Below are positions 11,413-20,226 of a DNA stretch of 64,000 nucleotides, piece after piece. The stretch lies in the NCBI GenBank assembly GCA_041393015.1, contig JAWKKV010000001.1:310001-374000 (forward strand). Reading direction: 5' to 3'. A program made the translations under genes and the position numbers. The notes below the pieces were generated by a model. It did not search any database. It was not told the DNA's origin and was given only the letters and a program-made list of their open reading frames with translations. The number at the start of each line of letters is the position of its first letter. The first letter of the stretch is position 1. This DNA comes from JAGQYH01 sp041393015. Lineage in GTDB: Bacteria > Bacteroidota > Bacteroidia > Chitinophagales > JADIYW01.

Positions 11413-12597
11413 TTATAATATCTCTAGTCCATCACAAATAATAGCACAACTTTCTATTATTTCTTGCTCTGAAATTATTAATGGCGGTGCAATTCTAATG
11501 CAATTATTAGCAAACAAAAACCAATCGGTAATCAATCCATTGGCTAAGCAATAATGGATCACCTTTTGCACTTCCTCAAAACTCTCTAAATAGAGCGCCA
11601 TCATTAAACCGGCTGAATGAATCTTCTTAATTTTTGCTTGTTTAAGTTTACTAAGAAAAAGTTGCTCTTTAGTTGAGACTTCTTCAAATAGTTTATTTTC
11701 ATGGATAACCTTTAAGGAAGCTAATGCTGCAGCGCAACAAACCGGATGTCCACCAAATGTCGTTATGTGTCCTAAAAACGGGTTGTCTTTTATGACTGAC
11801 ATTATTTCTTTAGAAGTTACAAATACACCAATTGGCATTCCTCCGCCTAATCCTTTCGCCAATAACAGTATATCCGGAATTACTCCGCTGTGCTCAAATC
11901 CAAACATTTTCCCTGTTCTACCACAACCGGTTTGAATCTCATCAAATACTAAAAGTGTTCCTGTTTCATTACATCTTTCACGAACAGCTTGTAAATATCC
12001 TTCTTCCGGGACAACAATTCCTGCTTCTGCTTGAACGACTTCCATAAAAACTGCTGCCGTTTTACACGTAATTTTTGAAATGTCATCAAAATTATTGTAG
12101 CGGATTAATGACGTATTGGGTAGTAACGGCCTATAATTTCTTTTAAAATATTCATCCCCCAAAATACTTAAAGATCCTTGTGTGCTGCCATGATACGCAT
12201 TTTTACAAGAAATAATTTCACTTCTTTGAGTGTATCTTTTCGCTACTTTCATAGCCCCTTCAGTAGCTTCAGTACCACTATTTACAAAATATACATTATC
12301 TAAATTTTCAGGGAGTAATGCCGTTATGTAAGCAGCCAGTTCTGTTTGTGGACTTAAAACAAATTCACCATAAACAATAGTATGCATGTAACGAGTGGCT
12401 TGTTTTTGAACTGCCTCAACAACTTTTGGATGACAGTGTCCCACATTACTAACACTAATACCTGAAATTAAATCAATGTACTTTTTCCCTTCCTTATCAA
12501 ACAAATAAAGTCCTTCCGCTTTTTCAATTTCAAGCATTAAAGGTGCATCACTGGTTTGGGCAACATTCTTTAAAAATAATTGGCGTTGACTGATCAT
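11413..12597 (-). CDS. Class III PLP-dependent aminotransferase (acetylornithine/ornithine aminotransferase-like)
   Basis: The start is taken at the ATG at 12595-12597, which gives the usual N-terminus MISQRQLFLKNVAQTSDAP; the frame is open 12 codons further upstream but those residues look non-native. From this start the protein has 394 residues. It shows the class III features: the NSGTEATEGAMK phosphate-binding segment, the cofactor aspartate in VFDEIQTGCGRTG, and the PLP lysine in LLAKGLGGG (about Lys248). The family transfers an omega-amino group to 2-oxoglutarate. The substrate is not decided by sequence alone: acetylornithine, ornithine, lysine or 4-aminobutyrate are possible, and no arg genes are nearby. 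Probably co-transcribed with the flippase. Confidence 0.8.
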   Translation of the reverse strand: MISQRQLFLKNVAQTSDAPLMLEIEKAEGLYLFDKEGKKYIDLISGISVSNVGHCHPKVVEAVQKQATRYMHTIVYGEFVLSPQTELAAYITALLPENLDNVYFVNSGTEATEGAMKVAKRYTQRSEIISCKNAYHGSTQGSLSILGDEYFKRNYRPLLPNTSLIRYNNFDDISKITCKTAAVFMEVVQAEAGIVVPEEGYLQAVRERCNETGTLLVFDEIQTGCGRTGKMFGFEHSGVIPDILLLAKGLGGGMPIGVFVTSKEIMSVIKDNPFLGHITTFGGHPVCCAAALASLKVIHENKLFEEVSTKEQLFLSKLKQAKIKKIHSAGLMMALYLESFEEVQKVIHYCLANGLITDWFLFANNCIRIAPPLIISEQEIIESCAIICDGLEIL

Positions 12598-12863
12598 AAA
12601 ATCAAAGGTCAATAAAGAAATAGCAAAAAACAAATGAAAGACGGTCCAATTTATATCAGAATTATAGCTTCACTTATTAATGGTCAGCACATCGATAAAT
12701 GTTTTTTGGTAATATAGCATTCTAACATACGTTTTGTATTACATATCGAATAAATCGCCAATAAGGTCAGCAACAGTAGTAAATAATTCCTTTCAGATCA
12801 AACCTTTCTGTATTAAACCAAGTAATAAGCTTAGCTTTAGATAAACTGCTAAAACAATAAAAA

Positions 12864-13460
12864 ATGAAAAATATAATTTCATCCGTCATTCTGGCTTTCT
12901 TGCTATTCTCATTTGTATCATCAAATGCTCAATCCACAAAAAATCCCAATAAAAAAGTAACCATAGGACTTTTGGTAGATGGTGCCATCATTGGGCAGCC
13001 ACTGCCGGAAGGCGTAAAATATTACCCTATTTTAATTCAAGGTAATTTTAGATTTCCTCTATTGAGAAATGAATCTAGAAATCAATTAACCATTCAATTT
13101 CAACCACAAGTAAATCCGGTAATCATAAGAGGTATTGAGAATACATCTGCTGTTGAATTGGGAGTTACTTTCGGATTGGCATACGAACGACTTGTTAAAA
13201 GCGAAAATGGCATATTTTACATTGGAATAAGTATAAGTCCGCATGCTATTAGCTATGAAACTGCTAGACAAGCGAATGGTTTTATTTTCTCTGACAATCT
13301 TCATATTGGCTATCATCAAATACTTGGGAATGGGAAATGGATGGTAAGCTATCAATTAAAAGGCAGGCACCTTTCCAACGGCGGGCGGCAAGCACCCAAT
13401 AATGGCATCAACAACTTGTTAGTAGGCGTTGGCATCAGTCGTATGTTAGGTAAAAACTAG
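12864..13460 (+). CDS. Acyloxyacyl hydrolase / PagL-like lipid A deacylase, outer membrane
   Basis: A 198-residue protein with a signal peptide ending near SNAQ (residue 23) followed by alternating strands of a small beta barrel. Near the C-terminus it carries GRHLSNGG (His169, Ser171) and then PNNGINNL. This matches the PagL/acyloxyacyl-hydrolase pattern, in which a His-x-Ser pair removes the 3-O acyl chain from lipid A in the outer membrane. The third catalytic residue, a Glu in Pseudomonas PagL, is not obvious at the expected spacing. The gene stands alone, divergent from the aminotransferase gene. An inactive family relative is the main alternative. Confidence 0.65.
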   Translation: MKNIISSVILAFLLFSFVSSNAQSTKNPNKKVTIGLLVDGAIIGQPLPEGVKYYPILIQGNFRFPLLRNESRNQLTIQFQPQVNPVIIRGIENTSAVELGVTFGLAYERLVKSENGIFYIGISISPHAISYETARQANGFIFSDNLHIGYHQILGNGKWMVSYQLKGRHLSNGGRQAPNNGINNLLVGVGISRMLGKN

Positions 13461-13569
13461 CCTTTATTTTCTAGTGACAATCCATAAGGTTTAGAGAAAC
13501 AACTGTAAGGATTATAAAATAAGTAATCAAAATTCAACATTCAAAATATAACAAATAGCAACTAGCTAC

Positions 13570-13577
13570 TATCTTTG
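13570..13577 (+). promoter_or_regulatory. -7 promoter element for glyS
   Basis: TATCTTTG is a perfect TAnnTTTG box ending 5 bp before the ATG of glyS, so the leader would be very short or absent. No clear TTG is found at the -33 distance. Confidence 0.45.
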
Positions 13578-13582
13578 CGTTT

Positions 13583-15139
13583 ATGGCAGAAGAAAACAAC
13601 TTAAGTAAAGTAATATCACATTGTAAGGAATATGGTTTTATTTTCCCTTCAAGTGAAATATATGGCAATTTAGGAGCAGTATACGATTATGGTCCTTACG
13701 GTGCACCTTTAAAAAACAACATTAAAGACTATTGGTGGAAAGCCATGGTTCAAATGCACGATAATATTGTAGGCATTGATTCCGCAATTTTTATGCATCC
13801 AACGGTTTGGAAAGCATCTGGACATATTGATAGTTTCAGTGACCCAATGATCGACAATAAAGATTCCAAAAAAAGATATAGAGCCGATGTTTTAGTAGAA
13901 GAATACATTGCTAAAATTGAAGCTAAAATTGATAAAGAAGTTGCCAAAGGCCAAAAGCGTTTTGGTGATGCTTTTGATGAAGCTGAGTTTAGAAAAACCA
14001 ATCCAAATGTTTTGCGAAATGCAGAAAAGATGGCAGATGTTCAACAACGTTTGGTAACGGCTTTAGGAAGTGAAGATCTTACTGTTTTTAGAGATTTGAT
14101 CGTTGATTTAGAAATTGCCTGTCCGGTAAGCGGCAGCAAAAACTGGACAGAAGTACGACAATTTAACTTGATGTTTGGCACTAAACTAGGGGCTTTAGCA
14201 GAAGATGCTTCCGACCTTTACCTACGACCTGAAACCGCACAAGGTATTTTTGTCAACTTTCTAAATGTCCAGAAATCTGCTAGAATGAAGATTCCGTTTG
14301 GTATTGCCCAAATTGGAAAGGCTTTTAGAAATGAGATTGTAGCTAGACAGTTTGTATTTAGAATGCGAGAGTTTGAACAGATGGAAATGCAATTTTTCAT
14401 TCGTCCGGGCGAACAGCAAAAGTGGTTTGATTACTGGAAGGAAACTAGAATGAAATGGCATAAAGCTTTAGGAACAGCTGACAGTGATCTTCGTTTTCAT
14501 GTTCACGAAAAATTAGCCCACTATGCTGATGCAGCAGAAGATGTTCAATTCAACTTCCCTATTGGATTTAAAGAATTAGAAGGCATTCACTCTAGAACCG
14601 ATTTTGATTTAGGTCAACACGAAAAATTCTCAGGTAAAAAACTACAATATTTTGATCCTGAAATGGGTGAAAAAGGAGAAAGCTATGTGCCTTACGTCAT
14701 TGAAACTTCTATTGGTTTAGATAGAATGTTTTTACGCGTATTGAGTGAAGCATTGCAAGAAGAAGTGGTGGACGAAGAAAAAGGCACAACCAGAGTAGTA
14801 TTGAAATTACCTCCTGCCCTTTCGCCGGTAAAAGTGGCGGTTTTACCTTTGGTAAAAAAGGATGGTTTAGATGAAAAAGCACAAGAAATTTTCCATGAGC
14901 TTAAATTTGTAACCGATACCATTTACGAAGAAAAAGATTCGATTGGTAAACGATACAGAAGAATGGATGCTATTGGAACACCTTATTGCATCACGGTCGA
15001 TCATCAAACTTTAGAAGATAATACGGTAACCATTCGAGAAAGAGACAGTATGGATCAAGAACGAATTACTATTGCTGATGTCAATAAAATCGTTTTGGCA
15101 AGAGTGGACATGAATGAGTTGTTGAGAAAGCTAGCTTAG
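13583..15139 (+). CDS. glyS: Glycyl-tRNA synthetase, alpha2 (single-polypeptide) type
   Basis: A 518-residue class II aminoacyl-tRNA synthetase that charges tRNA-Gly in the cytoplasm. Motif 2 is visible as GKAFRNEI (about residue 250), motif 3 as GLDRMFLRVL (about residue 377), and the C-terminal anticodon-binding domain begins near ALSPVKVAVLPLVKK. The opening GFIFPSSEIYGNLGAVYDYGP is characteristic of the dimeric eukaryote/archaea-like type and not of the alpha2beta2 GlyQ/GlyS type. Length fits the family. It is monocistronic: a short TAnnTTTG-led leader lies upstream and a 300-bp repeat-rich gap downstream. Confidence 0.96.
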   Translation: MAEENNLSKVISHCKEYGFIFPSSEIYGNLGAVYDYGPYGAPLKNNIKDYWWKAMVQMHDNIVGIDSAIFMHPTVWKASGHIDSFSDPMIDNKDSKKRYRADVLVEEYIAKIEAKIDKEVAKGQKRFGDAFDEAEFRKTNPNVLRNAEKMADVQQRLVTALGSEDLTVFRDLIVDLEIACPVSGSKNWTEVRQFNLMFGTKLGALAEDASDLYLRPETAQGIFVNFLNVQKSARMKIPFGIAQIGKAFRNEIVARQFVFRMREFEQMEMQFFIRPGEQQKWFDYWKETRMKWHKALGTADSDLRFHVHEKLAHYADAAEDVQFNFPIGFKELEGIHSRTDFDLGQHEKFSGKKLQYFDPEMGEKGESYVPYVIETSIGLDRMFLRVLSEALQEEVVDEEKGTTRVVLKLPPALSPVKVAVLPLVKKDGLDEKAQEIFHELKFVTDTIYEEKDSIGKRYRRMDAIGTPYCITVDHQTLEDNTVTIRERDSMDQERITIADVNKIVLARVDMNELLRKLA

Positions 15140-15335
15140 AAAGATTCAAGACTCAAATGCAAGATTCAATTTTCAAGCTTGCCTATCGAAGGTAGGTAGA
15201 AATTTGCTAGCCCAAATTATTGAAGCTAATCGACCTGTTAGGTTTAGATGCTCAATATATCCATCTCTTGTAAGTTGCTGTAAATGCCTAAAGATTAATT
15301 ATAAAATTATCGTTTGAACCTAACAGGTCGAATAG
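15140..15335 (+). repeat. REP-like intergenic repeats between glyS and feoA
   Basis: Three structures are visible. The phrase AAGATTCAAGACTCAA (15141-15156) recurs at 25459. GCCTATCGAAGGTAGG (about 15181-15196) resembles the small hairpin at 26664. The arms CGACCTGTTAGGTTTA (15231-15246) and TGAACCTAACAGGTCG (15315-15330) form an inverted repeat that matches the large palindrome at 25620-25663. These are scattered palindromic elements, not coding. Confidence 0.7.
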
Positions 15336-15439
15336 TGGTACTCATAAAAATTGTTAGACAACACTCACTAAGTTTAGGTAAAACCACTACTTCCCTTTTA
15401 TAATAATATTAACGTAGTAATTTACTCCTAGAATACTAT

Positions 15440-15468
15440 TAAATTTGCTATTTAGAGTAATTCTAAAT
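15440..15468 (+). promoter_or_regulatory. feoA promoter with overlapping inverted-repeat operator
   Basis: TAAATTTG (15440-15447) fits TAnnTTTG. Two bases later comes a perfect 7-5-7 inverted repeat, ATTTAGA-N5-TCTAAAT (15450-15468), which would cover the transcription start and ends 3 bp before the feoA ATG. The same layout stands in front of the LuxR gene at 18859-18887. A metal-responsive repressor is the obvious inference for a ferrous-iron operon; whether it is Fur or DtxR family cannot be told. Confidence 0.65.
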
Positions 15469-15471
15469 AAA

Positions 15472-15705
15472 ATGGATACAGTCTCATCAATGAAAATAGG
15501 CGAAAAAGGCATTATCGAAGCGTTCGATATGGATAAAATTCCATTAAAACTGCAAGAATTAGGCTGTTTACCCGGTAATGAAGTGGAATTAATCCAAATC
15601 GCTCCATTTAAAGATCCTTTGCATCTAAAAATGAATGGAAGTCATTTGTCCATTAGAAAAGACCTTGCAGCATTCATTACCATTTCGAAAATTGAAAAGG
15701 TATAG
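15472..15705 (+). CDS. feoA: FeoA-domain protein of the ferrous iron uptake system
   Basis: A 77-residue SH3-like FeoA protein with the family pattern LKLQELGCLPGNEVELIQIAP and the closing HLSIRKDLAAFI. FeoA is a small cytosolic partner needed for Fe(II) uptake by FeoB. I start at the ATG at 15472: the frame is open nine codons further up to a TTG, but that would place the operator and promoter inside the gene. It lies 9 bp upstream of feoB in one operon and is preceded by the inverted repeat at 15450-15468, which suggests iron-dependent control. Confidence 0.9.
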   Translation: MDTVSSMKIGEKGIIEAFDMDKIPLKLQELGCLPGNEVELIQIAPFKDPLHLKMNGSHLSIRKDLAAFITISKIEKV

Positions 15706-15714
15706 TATACCAAA

Positions 15715-17823
15715 TTGATACAAAAGAAAGTCATAAAAGCTGCATTAGTAGGCAATCCAAATACGGGTAAAACTTCGCTATTTAATGCCCTCACCGGACT
15801 TAGACAAAAGGTAGGTAATTATCCGGGCATCACAGTTGATAAAAAAATTGGGAAGGTTAAATTGTCTGCCACTCAAAGTCTTGAAATCATTGACCTTCCC
15901 GGCACTTACAGCATCAATCCATCTTCTTTAGACGAGCAAATTGTACTTAAAACTTTGCTCAAAAGCAATGATGCAGACAAACCGGATGTAGTGGTGGTAG
16001 TGGCAGATGTCATTCAATTGAAAAGAAATTTATTGCTTTTCACTCAAATCAAAGATTTGGGTTTACCAACCATTTTAGCAATCAACATGTCGGATCAAAT
16101 GCCTAAGAGAGGTATTACAATTGACATAGCAGCATTGGAAACAGAGCTTAAGACAAAAGTAGTTTTAGTAAGTTCTAAAAGAAATATTGGCATTGATAAA
16201 TTAAAACAAGCCATTGAACATTTTGAAGCACTCAATACTACTCCCATTTGTGAAGCGCTAAAATCTGATGACAATTATTTTGAGCGATTAAGCCATACAT
16301 TTCCCGAACAACCATTGTATATATCATGGTTGAATATTACTCAAAATGCTACCTTAAATAACGCATCAGCACTTGATCAGCATAAACTACAGCCATTTAT
16401 TCTTAAGGAAAGTGTTTTGAAACAAATGCAGCACAAAGAAACCATTGCAAGGTATTCTTTTATAAGAAAAGTGCTCAGCAAAACGCAAACTGTTGATATC
16501 GCAAAAGCCACCGGACTGAGATATAAGTTGGATAAAGTGTTAACACACAAAGTGTTTGGTTACCTTATTTTTGCTTTATTGTCATTATTGGTTTTTGAAG
16601 CTGTGTTCAGCTGGGCGGCTTGGCCAATGGAAATGATCGATCAGTTTTTTGCTTATCTAAGTACTTATACTGCTAATCATTTACCAAAAGGACCTTTTAC
16701 CAATTTATTGTCGGATGGTATTATTCCCGGTTTAGGAGGAATTGTCATTTTTATTCCACAGATCGCCATATTATTTATGTTTATGGCCATTCTGGAAGAA
16801 ACAGGCTATATGAGTCGTGTGGTTTTTTTAATGGATAAAATCATGAGCAAATTCGGCTTAAGCGGTAAAAGTGTAGTACCATTAATTTCTGGTACAGCAT
16901 GCGCTATTCCTGCAGTAATGGCTACCCGAAATATTGAAAACTGGAAAGAAAGACTCATCACTATTTTAGTAGTTCCTTTTGTTACTTGTGCAGCAAGATT
17001 ACCAGTTTACGCTATTCTAATTGCATTGGTAATTCCTCAAAAAAATGTGTTAGGCATTTTCGGATTACAAGGGTTAACACTTTTGGCTTTGTATTTATTT
17101 GGTTTTGGAATGGCGATTGGTTCTGCTTTTCTATTGAATAAAATGATCAAAATTAAGAGCAACGAATTCTTTGTCATTGAAATGCCCGACTATAAATTAC
17201 CATTACTAAAAAATATATTTTTTACGGTTGTAGAAAAATCAAAAGCATTTGTATTTGGCGCAGGAAAAATCATTTTGGCTATCTCCATAATTTTATGGTT
17301 TTTGGCTAGCAATGGTCCTGGTAAAAACTTTAAAAATGCAGAGTCAATTGTGATGGAAAGAGTGGAGAGTAACTCACTACCATCAGTTGAAATTGAACAA
17401 GCTATCTCTTCTTATAAATTAGAGAACTCTTACATAGGTAAAATTGGAAAATCTATTGAACCAATTATACAGCCGTTAGGTTATGATTGGAAGATAGGCA
17501 TTGCTTTAATTACTTCTTTTGCTGCCAGAGAAGTTTTTGTAGGCACGTTAGCCACTATTTATAGTATTGGAAATGTGGAAGATGAAGGCACCATAATTGA
17601 ACGCATGAGCCAAGAAATGAATCCGGCTACCGGTACGAAAAGATTTAACTTAGCCGTAGGTATGTCGTTGCTTATTTTCTATGCTTTGGCTATGCAATGT
17701 ATGAGTACTTTGGCAGTTGTAAAAAGAGAAACTAAGAGTTGGAAATGGCCAATGATTCAACTTTTTTGCATGACTATATTGGCCTATTTAGGTTCATTGT
17801 TTACTTATCAAATTTTAAGTTAA
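15715..17823 (+). CDS. feoB: Ferrous iron transporter FeoB
   Basis: A 702-residue inner-membrane Fe(II) transporter. The N-terminal GTPase domain has G1 GNPNTGKT (13-20), G3 DLPGTYS (60-66) and G4 NMSD (124-127). The membrane part carries the two Gate repeats (LEETGYMSRVVFLMD with CAIPAVMATR, and SFAAREVFVGTL) and the FeoB_C region. The start is a TTG at 15715 because no ATG or GTG lies between feoA and the G1 motif. Length is normal for a FeoB lacking an attached FeoC domain. It follows feoA by 9 bp and precedes a small Cys-rich gene that begins directly after its stop codon. Confidence 0.96.
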   Translation: MIQKKVIKAALVGNPNTGKTSLFNALTGLRQKVGNYPGITVDKKIGKVKLSATQSLEIIDLPGTYSINPSSLDEQIVLKTLLKSNDADKPDVVVVVADVIQLKRNLLLFTQIKDLGLPTILAINMSDQMPKRGITIDIAALETELKTKVVLVSSKRNIGIDKLKQAIEHFEALNTTPICEALKSDDNYFERLSHTFPEQPLYISWLNITQNATLNNASALDQHKLQPFILKESVLKQMQHKETIARYSFIRKVLSKTQTVDIAKATGLRYKLDKVLTHKVFGYLIFALLSLLVFEAVFSWAAWPMEMIDQFFAYLSTYTANHLPKGPFTNLLSDGIIPGLGGIVIFIPQIAILFMFMAILEETGYMSRVVFLMDKIMSKFGLSGKSVVPLISGTACAIPAVMATRNIENWKERLITILVVPFVTCAARLPVYAILIALVIPQKNVLGIFGLQGLTLLALYLFGFGMAIGSAFLLNKMIKIKSNEFFVIEMPDYKLPLLKNIFFTVVEKSKAFVFGAGKIILAISIILWFLASNGPGKNFKNAESIVMERVESNSLPSVEIEQAISSYKLENSYIGKIGKSIEPIIQPLGYDWKIGIALITSFAAREVFVGTLATIYSIGNVEDEGTIIERMSQEMNPATGTKRFNLAVGMSLLIFYALAMQCMSTLAVVKRETKSWKWPMIQLFCMTILAYLGSLFTYQILS

Positions 17824-17964
17824 ATGATACAACAAATTTTAACCATACTGGCTTTAATCTTCGCTATTTATCTTTTAATGGATGCTTTCGGTTTGAAACC
17901 TAACAAATCTAATCATTCAACTAAGGCATGTGGAATGGATAATAAAAGTTGCGGGTGTGGCTAA
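17824..17964 (+). CDS. FeoB-associated Cys-rich membrane protein
   Basis: A 46-codon gene whose ATG directly follows the TAA of feoB. It has one N-terminal membrane helix (ILTILALIFAIYLLMDAF) and a Cys-rich tail ending ACGMDNKSCGCG. This matches the small FeoB-associated Cys-rich proteins that often close feoAB operons in Bacteroidota and Firmicutes. A metal-binding accessory role at the inner membrane is inferred from the context and the three cysteines. Tight coupling to feoB implies shared transcription from the feoA promoter. Confidence 0.85.
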   Translation: MIQQILTILALIFAIYLLMDAFGLKPNKSNHSTKACGMDNKSCGCG

Positions 17965-17975
17965 AATTTTATTTT

Positions 17976-18191
17976 GACACAGATTTCTCAGATTTTCACC
18001 GATGAACTTGCTTTAATGAATTTTACTGCATAATTCAATGCAACATCTATATATTTAAAAATCAACACTTCTAAAATTAATTTCTCAGATATTGTCGCTT
18101 AGCTACAATCAAATCCGAGTAATAAGAAAACAGGTTGAAGTTAGCACTTCAATCAATAAATGAAATCTGATAAATTCGTGAAATCTGTGTC
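17976..18191. repeat. Long imperfect inverted repeat downstream of the feo operon
   Basis: The left arm (17976-18004, beginning GACACAGATTTCTCAG) is the imperfect reverse complement of the right arm (18163-18191, ending GAAATCTGTGTC), with about 160 bp between. Intergenic phrases of this kind are common in Bacteroidota. It separates the feo operon from the convergent LuxR gene and may contribute to termination. I see no coding potential in the interval. Confidence 0.55.
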
Positions 18192-18214
18192 TGTTTTTTT
18201 AACTTCTCAAGTTA

Positions 18215-18856
18215 TTACAAACCATTATTAATGGCATAAACAATTAACTCCGAAGCCGAGTTAACGCCTAACTTTTTCATTATATTTTTACGGTGCGTAT
18301 AAACGGTATGCGGACTTAAAAACAATTGATCAGCCACTTTTCCCGCACTTAAACCTTGAGCCGTTAATTGAACAATCTCTAGTTCTCTAGCCGTTAAATT
18401 AGTTGGCGCGCAAGTTTGTTCGTCGGGCGTTACATGTTTATCTAAAATAACATCAATTACTTTATTACATAAAAACTTCTCTCCTTTTGAAGTCGCTATA
18501 ACAGCACTAATAATCTCTTCTTCGTCGCATTCTTTCGTTAAAAAGCTTAAGCTTCCTTCTTGTAAAACTCTAAATATCGATTCTTTTTTATCATCTGAGG
18601 AGATAATTAAGAAATTCGTTTGTGGTGAGATTTTTTTAACTGCAGAAATATCTTCCATTTTGAAGTGCGAAGGCTTGTCGTGATCAAAAATGACCACATC
18701 AGGTTTGTATTGTGCAACCGCTTCCATCAGCTCATCGCTTTTGGTTACATCATCCACCACATTAATTCTTGGCTGACTTTCAAATAAATGCCTTAAACCT
18801 AAACGTATTAGATACTGAGAATCTGCTATAACTACATTTATTGGTTTTGCTTTCAC
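18215..18856 (-). CDS. LuxR/NarL-family response regulator
   Basis: A 213-residue transcription factor with an N-terminal receiver domain and a C-terminal LuxR helix-turn-helix (LTARELEIVQLTAQGLSAGK, then LFLSPHTVYTHRKNIMKKLGV). The probable phosphoacceptor is Asp58 (VVIFDHDKP), with Lys108 in FLTKE; the acidic pair near the N-terminus is reduced to a single Asp12. The start is a GTG at 18854-18856, which places the inverted-repeat operator 2 bp upstream. No histidine kinase gene is adjacent. Its promoter has the same box spacing and operator as feoA, so it is probably controlled by the same metal-sensing repressor. Targets are unknown. Confidence 0.9.
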   Translation of the reverse strand: MKAKPINVVIADSQYLIRLGLRHLFESQPRINVVDDVTKSDELMEAVAQYKPDVVIFDHDKPSHFKMEDISAVKKISPQTNFLIISSDDKKESIFRVLQEGSLSFLTKECDEEEIISAVIATSKGEKFLCNKVIDVILDKHVTPDEQTCAPTNLTARELEIVQLTAQGLSAGKVADQLFLSPHTVYTHRKNIMKKLGVNSASELIVYAINNGL

Positions 18857-18858
18857 TT

Positions 18859-18909
18859 ATTTGGAATTATTCTAAATAACAAAAATAGACTCTTAATGTG
18901 AAATAACAA
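18859..18909 (-). promoter_or_regulatory. Promoter and feo-like operator of the LuxR regulator gene
   Basis: On the minus strand TTG (18907-18909), a 19-base spacer and TATTTTTG (18880-18887) form a near-ideal Bacteroidota promoter. Two bases downstream is ATTTAGA-N5-TCCAAAT (18859-18877), the same 7-5-7 inverted repeat as at feoA with one mismatch. Confidence 0.7.
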
Positions 18910-18986
18910 AAATAAGACGTAAGTGTTTACCGATATTTTACTTTAACTTTCTTAAAATAGCGAGCAACAGTAATAAATAGAGAAAC

Positions 18987-19017
18987 TTGAAGACTTCTAT
19001 TCTTTTACTTAACTTGC
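18987..19017 (+). promoter_or_regulatory. Candidate promoter for the YbjN-like/protease gene pair
   Basis: TTG (18987-18989), a 20-base spacer and TAACTTGC (19010-19017) resemble the Bacteroidota consensus; the downstream gene starts 25 bp later. It is divergent from the LuxR promoter. Confidence 0.45.
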
Positions 19018-19041
19018 CAACTCTTAAATTATAACTCGAAA

Positions 19042-20199
19042 ATGGATAACAATTTATCTTTCCACAAAGCCATTTCCAAATCAAACAAACCTTTAACAAA
19101 TGATTCCAGTTGGGACAAAGTTATTGAAATGCATAAGCTAAAAGACTATAAAGCTACTTTGCTAGGTATTTTAGATTATGTTGATTTAGGTTTAGTGAGT
19201 AAAACCGGCAATGCTGAACGAAATGAGTTTATCATCCCTCACGGTTCGGCTGAATTGCATTTAAAGATATCAGATACCGACTTTACGGTAAATGCTCCTT
19301 TCTTAAATATTAGTAATAGCAAGAAAATTCCTATAATGAGAAAGGTAGCTGAATTAAATTTCTCGCCTTTAAACTTAGCTGCTATTAAGTTAAATAACGA
19401 TGAATTATCCTTTCAATATAGTTGTCCGTTAGAACTCTGTGAGCCGTATAAAATTTACGAAGTGCTTAGAGAAATATGCATTTATGCTGATTCTTACGAT
19501 GATGAATTTATATCAAAGTTTGATGCTAAATGGATTCACGAGCCTAAAATCACTCCTTATAATGCAGAGCAAAAACAAGCTGCATGGGATAATATGCAGC
19601 TCTATATTGAAGAAGCTAAAAGTGGAATTAACTATTTTGAAAGTAAACGTTCCTTCAATTTTGCTTGGGATATTTTAGCGATAACTTTAATGAAGATGGA
19701 ATATTTTATGCAACCAGAAGGCATGCTTAGAATTGAAATTGAGAAAATGGTGAGTTATTTAATCAGTAGTAGAGATGCTCTAAATGACAAGATTAACAGA
19801 GGTAAAAACTTTTTGGATAAACTAAGCAATTACGATCGCGATGAATTTGATAAAGATCTTTATTCAACCGAAACCTTTATTCCTTATAAAATTCGCAGCA
19901 ATGAACAATCTGTAAAAACCGGTTCAGAAAATTCTTTTGTTCAAGCTAAAAAAGAAAGAGAACAGAGCAGTCATTTAGCAGCCACTATGACACTAAGCTA
20001 TCAGTTTTTGTATTTAATCTATCACAATAATATTCCGACTGATATATTAGAAAACATAGAAAACGGAATGAAAAATGCCAGTGGCAAACCTTGGCATGAA
20101 TCCTCTAATATATTGTACAACACAATGGATGCAATAATGAAGGGTAAAAAAGTAGCTTCTGAAAAGAAAGGGTTCTTCAAAAAACTATTCGGCAACTAG
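19042..20199 (+). CDS. Uncharacterised protein with a YbjN/CesT-like N-terminal half
   Basis: A 385-residue cytosolic protein without signal peptide or membrane segment. Residues of about 30-150 read like a YbjN/CesT-type alpha-beta fold (ELHLKISDTDFTVNAPFLNI, then RKVAELNFSPLNLAAIKL, then FQYSCPLELCEP), a fold used by secretion chaperones and sensor partners. The rest is mostly helical and highly charged and ends with a Lys-Phe-rich tail, KKGFFKKLFGN. It lies 27 bp upstream of a trypsin-like protease gene whose own C-terminus looks like the same fold, so the two products may interact; that is inference. I do not recognise a named family for the whole protein. Confidence 0.65.
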   Translation: MDNNLSFHKAISKSNKPLTNDSSWDKVIEMHKLKDYKATLLGILDYVDLGLVSKTGNAERNEFIIPHGSAELHLKISDTDFTVNAPFLNISNSKKIPIMRKVAELNFSPLNLAAIKLNNDELSFQYSCPLELCEPYKIYEVLREICIYADSYDDEFISKFDAKWIHEPKITPYNAEQKQAAWDNMQLYIEEAKSGINYFESKRSFNFAWDILAITLMKMEYFMQPEGMLRIEIEKMVSYLISSRDALNDKINRGKNFLDKLSNYDRDEFDKDLYSTETFIPYKIRSNEQSVKTGSENSFVQAKKEREQSSHLAATMTLSYQFLYLIYHNNIPTDILENIENGMKNASGKPWHESSNILYNTMDAIMKGKKVASEKKGFFKKLFGN

Positions 20200-20226
20200 T
20201 CGTTCAATTAAAATTGATTTTAACAA

